Notes under the pieces: model-generated
Database searches by the model: none
What the model was told of the DNA's origin: nothing
Seen by the model: only the letters and a program-made list of their open reading frames with translations
Shown here: piece after piece, positions 52,322 to 60,334 of the stretch
Layout of the letters: each line of letters begins with the position of its first letter
Numbering within the stretch: the stretch's first letter is position 1
Program-made: the position numbers and the translations under genes
Assembly: GCF_004365355.1 (NCBI RefSeq)
Contig: NZ_SODP01000002.1
Span: 1,421,838 to 1,485,837 of the forward strand
DNA from: Kribbella pratensis
GTDB taxonomy: Bacteria > Actinomycetota > Actinomycetes > Propionibacteriales > Kribbellaceae
Length of the DNA: 64,000 bases
Reading direction: 5' to 3'

Positions 52322-52672
52322 TCACGTCCGGACCAGTGGCAGCAGACCGGTCAGGTCCGTGCGCTCGCCGCTGGCGCGGAGTTTGCCGGTCAACCGGGCG
52401 TCGGCCCAGGTCGTGCGGCCCAGTGCGACGTCGATCCATAGCTCCGGCGTCAGTTCGATCACGGCGCCCGGCGTACCACGGGTGTGTCGCGGACCTTCGA
52501 TGCATTGCACCGCGCCGTACGGCGGGACGCGGACCTCGACGGCGTGACCTGGCGCCTTTGCCACCAGGATTTTCAGCAGTTCCTTCGTGAGCAGTTTCAA
52601 GTCGGCGCGCTCCGCCGTACCTTTGTCGTAGCGCTGCAACGCCTGCTGGAACGCGGGTTCGGACATCTCCAC
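52322..52672 (-). CDS. Sterol carrier-like protein (SCP-2 family)
   Basis: A 116-residue protein matching the actinobacterial sterol-carrier family: AVEVRVPPYGAVQCIEGPRH, then GAVIELTPELWIDVALGRTT and LTGKLRASGERTDL. Such domains bind hydrophobic ligands; the physiological ligand is unknown. It starts at ATG 52672 and is divergent from the next gene by 83 bp. Confidence 0.88.
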   Translation of the reverse strand: MEMSEPAFQQALQRYDKGTAERADLKLLTKELLKILVAKAPGHAVEVRVPPYGAVQCIEGPRHTRGTPGAVIELTPELWIDVALGRTTWADARLTGKLRASGERTDLTGLLPLVRT

Positions 52673-52755
52673 GACGTGCCAGCGTACGCGCGGGTTTGCG
52701 GTGACGCCCCTCTCGTCAGCGATAATCGGCCGGGAGAGAGGGAAGCGAGGTCGGG

Positions 52756-53388
52756 ATGCTCACGCCCAGGCACCAGGCGCTGCTGATGACGCTGGCGGGA
52801 ATGACCGTCGGCGTAGCCGTGTTCGGCGCAGTGCTCGCCATCAACGGCGGCAATCCGTTCGCCACCGACAACAGGACCTCGGTGGGGATTGTGAGCTCGG
52901 CCCCACCCAAAACTCCGACCTGTGCCGGTTGTCTCGAGCCGGGCTCGCTGCACTATGTCGTGCAGGACTTCGGCACCGACGACGACCCCGTGTCCGCGGA
53001 GGTCCCGGCAGGCTGGAAGAGCGCCCAGGACGGCACGCGGCCGAAGTTCCTCGACCCGACCGGCGTCTGGCAGGTCCGGTTCGACACGCGCGGCAGCAAG
53101 CAGACGCCGGATCAGCTGGTCGCCGGCCGCGAGCACAGCATCGACGAGCGCGACCTGAAGGTGCTCAGCCGCGACAACGGCACGCTGGTCTACACGTACA
53201 CCGACCAGGCCCGCGGGCCGCGGATGGGTCTTTCACGCTGGATCTCACTCGACGGCGGCAAGACGTCAGCCGTGGAGATCACCGTCGGGGGACGCCCGCA
53301 GGATGAGGCGGGCCTCCGCGCCGTCCTCGAGCAGGCGACCGACACCCTCAAACTGCCGGTCGCACCGGGCGACACCCGCCCGAACTAA
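52756..53388 (+). CDS. Membrane-anchored hypothetical protein
   Basis: A 210-residue protein with an N-terminal TM or signal anchor (ALLMTLAGMTVGVAVFGAVL), paired Cys in PTCAGCLEPG and an external domain (VSAEVPAGWKSAQDG through AVEITVGGRPQDEAG). The external domain resembles the PsbP/LpqN-style fold also seen in the Ser/Thr kinase at 32363, but the identity is weak. GAGGTCGGG precedes the ATG. It overlaps the convergent hydrolase gene by 4 bp. Confidence 0.7.
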   Translation: MLTPRHQALLMTLAGMTVGVAVFGAVLAINGGNPFATDNRTSVGIVSSAPPKTPTCAGCLEPGSLHYVVQDFGTDDDPVSAEVPAGWKSAQDGTRPKFLDPTGVWQVRFDTRGSKQTPDQLVAGREHSIDERDLKVLSRDNGTLVYTYTDQARGPRMGLSRWISLDGGKTSAVEITVGGRPQDEAGLRAVLEQATDTLKLPVAPGDTRPN

Positions 53389-54926
53389 CACTTGATGTCG
53401 GTGGCCGGGGTGTTGCCCTGCACGAGGTAGCTCTCGACGACGTTCTTCACACACGCGTTGCCCGAGAGGTACGCCGTGTGCCCGTCGCCGTCACGCGTGA
53501 CCAGGACACCGCTTTCCAGCTGGTGCGCCAGCCCGACGGCCCACTCGTACGGCGTGGCCGGGTCGCGCGTCGTACCGACGACCATGATCGGCTTCGCGCC
53601 GGCCGCCTTGATCTTGTGCGGCTGGTTGACCGGCTTCACCGGCCAGTTCGCGCACGACACCGACGACCACGCGAGGAACTCGCCGAACCGCGGTGACGCC
53701 GCCTTGTACGCCGGCAGGTTCGCCTCGATCTGCGCGATCGAGGTGAAATCGGGGTGATCGAGGCAGTTGATCGCGATGTTGACCTCGTTCGAGTTGTCGG
53801 CGTACCCGCTCTTCTGCCGGTCCGTGTACTCGTCGGCGAGCGCGAGCAGGCGGGCGCCGTTCCCGGCGAGGCCATCGGCGACGGCGTCCTCGAGCCGCGG
53901 CCAGAAGTCCTTCAAGTACAGCGGGTAGATCAGGCCGAGGATGACCAGGGCCTGCGTGACCTTGCGATCCCCGTCGCCGGGCAGCGGATTCGCGTCGCTG
54001 TCCTTGATCAGCTGGTCGACCTTCGCGAGCACCTCGGTCTTGCTGCTGCCGAGCTTGCAGGACCGCTGCGCGCAGTCCTCCGCGAACGCGTCCAGCGCCT
54101 TGTCGAAGCCCTTCGCCTGCGCGATCCCCATCTGCTCGTTGGTGATCGACGGGTCGACCGCACCGTCCAGCACCATCCGGCCGACGTTCTTCGGGAACAG
54201 CTCGGCGTACGTCGCTCCGAGGTACGTGCCGTACGACATCCCCAGGTAGTACAGCTGGGGGTCCCCGACGATGCCTCGGAGTACGTCGATGTCGCGGGCG
54301 GCGTCCTTGGTCGACACGTGCGGCAGGAGTCGGCCCGAACGTGTTTCACAGGCAGCGGCGAAGGTCTTCGCCTCCTTGTCGAGGTCCGCGATCTCAGCCG
54401 CGTTGTCCGGGCTGCCGTCGGCGGCGATCATCGTGTCGAGCTGCTCGGTGTCCAGGCACTTGACCGGCGTGGACTCCCCGACGCCCCGCGGGTCCCAGCC
54501 GATGATGTCGAACTTCCGCAGCAGCGACGCGCCGAACAGCAGCGGCGCCTGCCCGGCGAACTCCTGCCCCGAGGCGCCCGGACCGCCAGGGTTGATGAAC
54601 AGCGTGCCGAGCCGACCGCCGCGGTCCCGAGCCAGCACCTTCCGCGCCCGCAGCTCGATGGTCTGGCCGGCCGGCTTGCTGTAGTCCAGCGGGACCAGGA
54701 TGGTCGCGCACTGCTGGTTGGAGCCGCAGCGTTCCCAGTCCGGCTTCTGCTGGTAGAACTTCTCCAGCCCGGCCGGGATCGGGCCCACAGGTGCACTCGG
54801 CGGGTTGCTGCCGATGCCGGGCACCTCGGTGCCGCTGCCCGCGTTCTGCGCGCGACTGGCCACCCCGCATCCGCTCGCCAGGACCGCAAGAGCTGCCACC
54901 AGTACGGTCGACCTGCGGAATCTCAC
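53385..54926 (-). CDS. Secreted tripeptidyl aminopeptidase-like alpha/beta hydrolase (lipoprotein)
   Basis: A 513-residue hydrolase of the Streptomyces Tap/SlpD family. A lipobox VLASGCGV (Cys20) suggests surface anchoring. The alpha/beta fold carries LFINPGGPGASGQEF, the nucleophile Ser in YLGMSYGTYLGATYAELFP, and the catalytic His in DGDGHTAYLSGN. The C-terminal TAP domain contains CANWPVKP with a Cys. These proteins cleave N-terminal tripeptides from secreted proteins. It overlaps the start of ricT by 4 bp, so transcripts may be shared. Confidence 0.93.
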   Translation of the reverse strand: MRFRRSTVLVAALAVLASGCGVASRAQNAGSGTEVPGIGSNPPSAPVGPIPAGLEKFYQQKPDWERCGSNQQCATILVPLDYSKPAGQTIELRARKVLARDRGGRLGTLFINPGGPGASGQEFAGQAPLLFGASLLRKFDIIGWDPRGVGESTPVKCLDTEQLDTMIAADGSPDNAAEIADLDKEAKTFAAACETRSGRLLPHVSTKDAARDIDVLRGIVGDPQLYYLGMSYGTYLGATYAELFPKNVGRMVLDGAVDPSITNEQMGIAQAKGFDKALDAFAEDCAQRSCKLGSSKTEVLAKVDQLIKDSDANPLPGDGDRKVTQALVILGLIYPLYLKDFWPRLEDAVADGLAGNGARLLALADEYTDRQKSGYADNSNEVNIAINCLDHPDFTSIAQIEANLPAYKAASPRFGEFLAWSSVSCANWPVKPVNQPHKIKAAGAKPIMVVGTTRDPATPYEWAVGLAHQLESGVLVTRDGDGHTAYLSGNACVKNVVESYLVQGNTPATDIKC

Positions 54927-55990
54927 TGCGCGGTTTCTCCCTCGTCGTCATGGTGCAGGCGGCGGCGCCGGCGCGGTTTCCGGACCCGCCGCTCCTCGCG
55001 GGTCTCGTCCTGGTGCTCTTCCGGTACGACGTCCGCGGCGGGCGCCGCCTCCTTCTGGGACGCGGCATCCTTCTGGGGCGCCGAGTCCTTTCGGGGCGCG
55101 GCATCCGGCTGGGGCAGGGCGTCCGGCGTACCGACTGGTTCGATCGGGGCGGCGTCCGGGGTCGTCGTACTGGATGCCTCGTACTGCTGCCGCGGCGAGC
55201 ACACGTCCGCGCGACTGCAGGCGCAGCGCCGGCCCGAGGCGGCCAGCCGGACGACCACGGTGTCGCTCGGCACGTTGTGCCCGACCACCACTCCATCACC
55301 CGCGGGGGTCTCCACCGACGTCCCGAGAGCCGGAGCCTTCGCGTTGAACTCCTGGTAGAGCGGGTGCTCGTACTTCAGGCAGCACATCAGCCGGCCGCAC
55401 GCGCCGGAGATCTTCAGCGGGTTCAGCGGGAGATCCTGGTCCTTCGCCATCCGCACGCTGACCGGCTCGAAATCCTTCAGGAACGTCGCGCAGCACAGAT
55501 CCCGCCCACACGGCCCGATCCCGCCCTGCAACCGCGCCTCGTCGCGGGCGCCGACCTGCCGCAGCTCGATCCGCGCCCGGAGCGCCCGCGCGAGGTCCCG
55601 TACGAGCTCGCGGAAATCCACCCGGTGCGGGGCCGAGAAGTACACGATCACCAGCTGGTCGACATCCGGCCGCCGGTCGACGAAATCGATCCCGACCACC
55701 TTCATCGGCAACCCGTGCTGCCGGATCGTCCGCTTGGCAATCACCCGCGCATCAGCCCGCCGTTGCCGGTTCTGCTCGTCGCGATCCAGGTCCTTCGCGG
55801 TGGCGATGCCAGCGCACAGCGGCAGCCCACCAATCTCCTCGGTGACGTACTGCGGCGCCCACACGCACTCAGCCACCTCAGGCCCGTCGTCAGTGGGCAC
55901 GAGCACCTTGTCCCCCACCCGGGGCCGAAACTCACCCGGGTCCAGGTAATAAAGCCGCCCGTACCGCTCGAACGACACCGCCATCACCAT
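54923..55990 (-). CDS. ricT: PSP1-domain protein RicT (YaaT-like)
   Basis: A 355-residue protein. The conserved PSP1 part (residues about 1-265) begins VSFERYGRLYYLDPGEFRPR and has the Cys blocks GPCGRDLCCATFL and ACGRLMCCLKYEHPLY that ligate Fe-S clusters in the Bacillus RicA/F/T complex, a modulator of RNase Y. A low-complexity tail of about 90 residues (Asp/Pro/Ala then basic) follows. Start choices are ATG 55990, GTG 55987 or ATG 55984. In many Gram-positive genomes the order is tmk, holB, ricT. Here about 3.1 kb of other genes separate holB from ricT. The substrate role in actinobacteria is not clear. Confidence 0.9.
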   Translation of the reverse strand: MVMAVSFERYGRLYYLDPGEFRPRVGDKVLVPTDDGPEVAECVWAPQYVTEEIGGLPLCAGIATAKDLDRDEQNRQRRADARVIAKRTIRQHGLPMKVVGIDFVDRRPDVDQLVIVYFSAPHRVDFRELVRDLARALRARIELRQVGARDEARLQGGIGPCGRDLCCATFLKDFEPVSVRMAKDQDLPLNPLKISGACGRLMCCLKYEHPLYQEFNAKAPALGTSVETPAGDGVVVGHNVPSDTVVVRLAASGRRCACSRADVCSPRQQYEASSTTTPDAAPIEPVGTPDALPQPDAAPRKDSAPQKDAASQKEAAPAADVVPEEHQDETREERRVRKPRRRRRLHHDDEGETAQ

Positions 55991-56155
55991 ACCCACGCCG
56001 TCAGGGTACTTGCAGAACCACAATCCGCCGCGCCAGACAGCCCCTCGCGCAACCGACGGAAGGCGGCGGTCTGCTGAGGACCGGGCTGAGAATTGTTCGG
56101 CTGGCCCCCAACGTCGTGGGTGGGTTGTTCGTCTTGGTGGGTGAGAGGGGGTGGG

Positions 56156-56656
56156 GTGGTGGCTGACTGGGAGCCCGCGTTTCGGGCGTTGTTGGCTGCG
56201 CGGGGTGATGCGCTTCGGAGCTATGCGTATCTGCTGACCGGCGACGCGAGTACAGCCGGCGACCTCGTCCAGGAAGCGCTCACCCGGGTGTTCAGTCGGC
56301 GGCGGATCGGTGGGGACGTCAACGAACTCGAGGCGTATGTGCGGCGCGCGATGCTCAACCAGTACATCGACAGCCGCCGCCGACTCAGGCGGTGGAACGC
56401 GACCCGCCACCTGCTGGTCGACCTCCCGCACCACGACGACGACCGGCTGGCGGTGGCGGACGACGTCCGACGGGCGCTGGCGACCCTGTCATCGAAACAG
56501 CGAGCGTGCGTCGTACTGCGCTACTACGAAGACCTGCCGGTCAGCGAGATCGCGGACGAACTCGGCTGCGCCGAAGGCACCGTGAAGCGTCACCTGGCCG
56601 ATGCAAGAGCGAAGCTCGCCACGCAACTCGGCGTCACCGAGGAGAGCACCCCATGA
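56156..56656 (+). CDS. ECF sigma factor, SigE family
   Basis: A 166-residue sigma-70-type factor with domain 2 (RSYAYLLTGDASTAGDLVQE, then ALTRVF) and domain 4 (LSSKQRACVVLRYYEDLPVS, then EIADELGCAEGTVKRHLADA). The short form fits the SigE-type subgroup common in actinobacteria. GTG 56156 or 56159 is the start, after GAGAGGGG; upstream starts are less likely. It overlaps the next gene by 4 bp (ATGA), the usual arrangement with a regulator or anti-sigma protein. Confidence 0.92.
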   Translation: MVADWEPAFRALLAARGDALRSYAYLLTGDASTAGDLVQEALTRVFSRRRIGGDVNELEAYVRRAMLNQYIDSRRRLRRWNATRHLLVDLPHHDDDRLAVADDVRRALATLSSKQRACVVLRYYEDLPVSEIADELGCAEGTVKRHLADARAKLATQLGVTEESTP

Positions 56657-57216
56657 CCACGGACCTGCGAGAACTACTCCGCACCACAGCCGCCGAGGCC
56701 GGCAACACTGTCGACCTGGCGGAGGAGGCGGTCGCCGAGCGCATCCGACACCGTCGTGCCCGAAGCCGACGCCTAGCGATCGGCGGCACGGCACTCGCCG
56801 CCGCCGTGGTGATCGCCGGTACTACGTGGGCCGTCCGCCCCGGCGACGGACACCCACCGGCAGCAAGTGGGCCGACGGCCGCCGCCGTCCCGCCTCGAAT
56901 CGTCACCTCCGATGTCGACAATCTCAGTGGAATGGAAGCGGCCCTCCAAGCGACGCTGACCACCGACGCAAACGGGTGCGTACGGCCTGCAGCTCAATCC
57001 GACGTAGTTCTCGTGTGGCCGCGCGGATACACCGTCCGGGGAGATTCAACGTCCTTCGAGATCCTCGACGCCGCGAACAAGGTCGTCGCACGCTCCGGCA
57101 CCCCCATCACCATGGGCGGCGGAGGCGCAGACAGATTCCAGCCCACCTGGACGGGCCGCGACTGCGCCACCGGCGGCCCCCTGTGGATGGTCGGCGGCAT
57201 CAGTGCCCGCCGCTAG
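56653..57216 (+). CDS. Membrane protein coupled to the ECF sigma factor (possible anti-sigma)
   Basis: A 187-residue protein: short cytoplasmic N-terminus (TTDLRELLRTTAAEAGNTVD), a basic run RHRRARSRR, one TM helix (AIGGTALAAAVVIAGTTWAV) and an external domain with two Cys. Genes in this place usually encode the cognate anti-sigma factor; no classical zinc motif is visible, so that is inference from context. It ends within GCTAGCTAGC, so its stop abuts the convergent gene's stop. Confidence 0.7.
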   Translation: MTTDLRELLRTTAAEAGNTVDLAEEAVAERIRHRRARSRRLAIGGTALAAAVVIAGTTWAVRPGDGHPPAASGPTAAAVPPRIVTSDVDNLSGMEAALQATLTTDANGCVRPAAQSDVVLVWPRGYTVRGDSTSFEILDAANKVVARSGTPITMGGGGADRFQPTWTGRDCATGGPLWMVGGISARR

Positions 57217-58296
57217 CTAGCGGTGGCTGTCTTTTACTGTGGCGGTTAGTTTTTCGTGGTCAGGGCCGTAGGTGGCGCAGACGACGAGGCGGTCGTGGTC
57301 GGCCCAGAGGTATCTGTCGGGGGTCCAGTAGGAGACGTCCAGCTCGGAGTCCTCGGGGGATTTGCCGACGTAGCTGGTGAACTCGGGGCTGCAGGCGCGG
57401 TCTGCGGCTTTGTCTATGCCGTTGTCGCCGGGGTACGGGCCCTCGGGGAGGGTGACGTCGGCGATGACTTCGCCGTCGTGGGCGACGGTGCACGGCTGGC
57501 GGACGACCTCGGCCTCTTCGCTGCCGTCGTCGAAGCATTCACCGACGGCCAGGTCGTCGACGCTGGTCGTCGGGCCGGTGGAGTACGACGAGACCGGTTC
57601 GGGCGATCCGGAGTAGTCGTCGTACGTCGAGCCGAGCGCGATCAGGACCCCGATCAGGGCGACGTACCCGATCGTCACGAGCGAACCGATCACCAGCCCG
57701 GCGATCGCCATGCCCTTGCCGGCCTGGTGGCGGCGGTTGATCTGGACGAGCGCGGCGATGCCGAGCCCGATCGCTACCGGCGCGGACAGGCCGATGAAGA
57801 TCCCGCCGATCCCGGTCGCCAGCGACGCGGCCGCCAGCCCGTTCGTCCCGCTCGACCCCGTGTAGCCGTAACCATACCCGTACGGCACCGGCGCCGGCCC
57901 GTACTGCGCCGGATACTGCCCCGGCCCATACCCCTGCCCGTACGCCGATTGCGGCGGCTGCGGCCCATGAGGGGGCTGACCATAAGGCCCGGGCCGGCCG
58001 TACTGCGGCTGCCCCGGCCCAAATGACGCCTGCCCATAAGGCGCCTGCCCAAAGGACGGCTGGCCAGGAGCCGGCTGCGGTTGTCCAGGAGCCACCCACG
58101 GCGACCCGGCCTGCGCCGACCCCGTCTGCTGCGAATGACCCTGCTCCGGCCGCCCGTACGTCGGAAACGCCCGCGTCGGGTCCGGGCTCGGAAAGACCTG
58201 GGTCGGATCCTCGGTGGAGAACGACTGGGTGACGTCCTGGGTGGCGTCGTGCGGCCTGTCCTGCGGACGTTCTGGTTCGTACGGTGGCTGAGTCAC
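57217..58296 (-). CDS. DUF4190/septum-formation domain membrane protein
   Basis: A 359-residue protein. The N-terminal 150 residues are low complexity, rich in Pro, Gln, Gly and Tyr (QPPHGPQPPQSAYGQGYGPG). Two TM segments of DUF4190 type follow (GIGGIFIGLSAPVAIGLGIA and GMAIAGLVIGSLVTIGYVAL). The external C-terminal domain has VDDLAVGECFDDGSEEAEVV and CTVAHDGEVIADV, typical of the 'septum formation' family of actinobacteria. A shorter paralogue lies next to it. The role in division is inherited from family naming and not demonstrated. Confidence 0.85.
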   Translation of the reverse strand: MTQPPYEPERPQDRPHDATQDVTQSFSTEDPTQVFPSPDPTRAFPTYGRPEQGHSQQTGSAQAGSPWVAPGQPQPAPGQPSFGQAPYGQASFGPGQPQYGRPGPYGQPPHGPQPPQSAYGQGYGPGQYPAQYGPAPVPYGYGYGYTGSSGTNGLAAASLATGIGGIFIGLSAPVAIGLGIAALVQINRRHQAGKGMAIAGLVIGSLVTIGYVALIGVLIALGSTYDDYSGSPEPVSSYSTGPTTSVDDLAVGECFDDGSEEAEVVRQPCTVAHDGEVIADVTLPEGPYPGDNGIDKAADRACSPEFTSYVGKSPEDSELDVSYWTPDRYLWADHDRLVVCATYGPDHEKLTATVKDSHR

Positions 58297-58323
58297 GCTA
58301 TCCCCACTGCTCCCCCGCAGGCA

Positions 58324-58992
58324 TTACCGCTGTGATCCGCGCATCGTACCCGTCAGCTTGGTCCCCGGCATTCCGACCAGACACAGGACGTTGCCGTCAG
58401 CAACGTCACGATTTTCCAGTACGACGTAGTACATGTCCAGCTCGGACCGCTCGTACGGCTTCCCGACGAACTCGACGAACGCCCCCGCGCACTGCTGCGT
58501 CGCCACGGTCCCGGTCTGTGCGACGGACAACCCGGCCAGCGCCGCGCTCACCTTCGCGTACGCCTCACCGGTGTGCGGCGCGGCGCAGTCCGCGATCCGC
58601 ACCAGCTTCAGCGCATCAGCGTCGAGGTCCGCGTCGAAGCACCGGCCGACGGCGACCTGCGAGATCGGCACCGTCCGGCCGATTCCGGCCCGGTGCTCGC
58701 CGATCAGGTTGAGGGTCACTGCCACCGCGGTCGCGATCACCCAGCACAGCGAGACCAGCAACGCGCCGTACGCGAGCCGTTTCCCGCGGCCACCGGTCCG
58801 TTTGATCCGGCGCAACGCGATCCCGGCGAGCACGAGGGCGATCGGCACCATGCCGGGCAGGCTGGTCGCGAGCGCTGCGACGGCGTACCCGTCCTGCTTC
58901 TGTTGCGCCGGCGTCGGGACACCCTCGAGCCATGACTCAGCCGGCGGCAACGGCTGCCGCACAGGCTGGATCTCGGAGGGCGGCTGGTTCAT
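58324..58992 (-). CDS. DUF4190/septum-formation domain membrane protein, shorter paralogue
   Basis: A 222-residue relative of the gene at 57217, with two TM segments (VAALATSLPGMVPIALVLAG, LAYGALLVSLCWVIATAVAV) and an external domain including VAVGRCFDADLDADALKLVR and CAAPHTGEAYAKV. It has a short N-terminal Pro/Gln region instead of the long one. ATG 58992 is the likely start; an upstream ATG at 59037 is possible. The pair arose by duplication. Confidence 0.82.
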   Translation of the reverse strand: MNQPPSEIQPVRQPLPPAESWLEGVPTPAQQKQDGYAVAALATSLPGMVPIALVLAGIALRRIKRTGGRGKRLAYGALLVSLCWVIATAVAVTLNLIGEHRAGIGRTVPISQVAVGRCFDADLDADALKLVRIADCAAPHTGEAYAKVSAALAGLSVAQTGTVATQQCAGAFVEFVGKPYERSELDMYYVVLENRDVADGNVLCLVGMPGTKLTGTMRGSQR

Positions 58993-59125
58993 CGGCGTCC
59001 GTTTCGGCGAAAAAGGGTGCCGAGCGGTCTGCTTCACCCGGACACCCAGTCATCGGACCCGCCGGTCTCGGTGTTACACCGGCCGCCCAGTTATCGGACG
59101 TGCATCCCGGAACGTGACCAAGGCC

Positions 59126-60334
59126 TCAGCGCAGCACGCGGCGCGGAATCGTGAACCCGTCGCTACGTCCTTCGAACAACGAGACGGTCATCGCCTCCAG
59201 CGCGACCAGCGGCGCGACGTTCGCCTCGATCGCCTCGCGGCACATCCCGATCGCGTCGATCCGGCGCACCGTCTGCTCCGGTGTCGTGCGTGCCGCGAGC
59301 TGCTCGATGTTCCGGTGCAACTCTGCGTTGATCAGCTCGCTACCGGATCGCGTCTGAACGACCAGCACATCCCGGTACAGCGCCATCAGATCCACGAGTG
59401 AGCGGTCGAGCACATCGCGTTCCCAGCGCTTGGCGCGGGCCTTCTGCTGGTCCTCGAGCTCCTTCAGCGCGGCGTTCGCCTCGCGCGGTTTGGCGCCCTT
59501 CGTCCCCACGCCGAGTGCCTGCTCGAGCGCGGACCGCTCCTTCTCGTCGACCTTCTCGGCGCTGGCCTTGGCCTCGACCTTGGCCGCGTCGAGCAGCTGC
59601 TGTGCCGCCTTCAGGCAGGCTCCGAGGTCACGCAACGCGAACGGCACCTCGAGCACCTTGTTCCGCCGCTCGCGGACCTCTTCGTCACGGGCCAACGCCC
59701 GCGCCCGGCCGATGTGTCCCTGCGCAGCCCGCGCGGCGAACCAGGCCAGATCCTGATCCACCTCGAGCTTCCGGCTCAGCATCTCCGCGACCGCGGCGAC
59801 CGGCGGCGTCCGCAGCACCAGCAGCCGGCAGCGCGAACGAATCGTCGGTACGACGTCCTCGACCGTCGGCGCGCACAGCACCCAGACGGTCCGCGGCGAC
59901 GGCTCCTCGATGCTCTTCAGCAACGCGTCCGCGGCCTGCTCGGTCAGGCGATCCGCGTCCTCGATCACCATCACCTGCCACCGGCCCTGCGTCGGGCTCA
60001 TCGCGGCCCGGCGGACCAGTTCGCGGACCTCGCTGACCCGGATCGACAACAGCTCGGTCCGGATCAACGACACGTCGGGGTGCGCGCCACTGAGCGCCGT
60101 ACGGCATTCGTTGCACTCGCCGCAGCCCTGGTTCGCGCATTGCAAGGCAGCCGCGAACGCTCGGCCCGCGTTCGACCGGCCCGACCCGGGCGGGCCTGTG
60201 ATCAGCCAGGCGTGCGTCATCCCGGCAACCGCGGCGCCCCTCTCTCCCCGCAGTACGGCGGCGGCGCCGGCGACAGCCTTCCGCAGTACGGCGACTGCCG
60301 GGTCCTGTCCGACCAGGTCGTCCCATACGCTCAT
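59126..60334 (-). CDS. holB: DNA polymerase III subunit delta'
   Basis: A 402-residue clamp-loader subunit. N-terminal region LVGQDPAVAVLRKAV leads to a P-loop GPPGSGRSNAGRAF in which the usual Lys is Arg and the Thr is Asn, as expected for the ATPase-dead delta'. The zinc module has four Cys in CANQGCGECNEC. DRLTEQAADALLKSIEEPSP and the SRC loop (IRSRCRLL) complete the family pattern. The gene overlaps tmk by 4 bp. A possible alternative reading is none. Confidence 0.96.
   Translation of the reverse strand: MSVWDDLVGQDPAVAVLRKAVAGAAAVLRGERGAAVAGMTHAWLITGPPGSGRSNAGRAFAAALQCANQGCGECNECRTALSGAHPDVSLIRTELLSIRVSEVRELVRRAAMSPTQGRWQVMVIEDADRLTEQAADALLKSIEEPSPRTVWVLCAPTVEDVVPTIRSRCRLLVLRTPPVAAVAEMLSRKLEVDQDLAWFAARAAQGHIGRARALARDEEVRERRNKVLEVPFALRDLGACLKAAQQLLDAAKVEAKASAEKVDEKERSALEQALGVGTKGAKPREANAALKELEDQQKARAKRWERDVLDRSLVDLMALYRDVLVVQTRSGSELINAELHRNIEQLAARTTPEQTVRRIDAIGMCREAIEANVAPLVALEAMTVSLFEGRSDGFTIPRRVLR

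Noticed and set aside
57260..58026. Plus-strand frame of 256 codons
   Set aside because: Antisense to the DUF4190 membrane protein, driven by its low-complexity Pro/Gln/Gly region.
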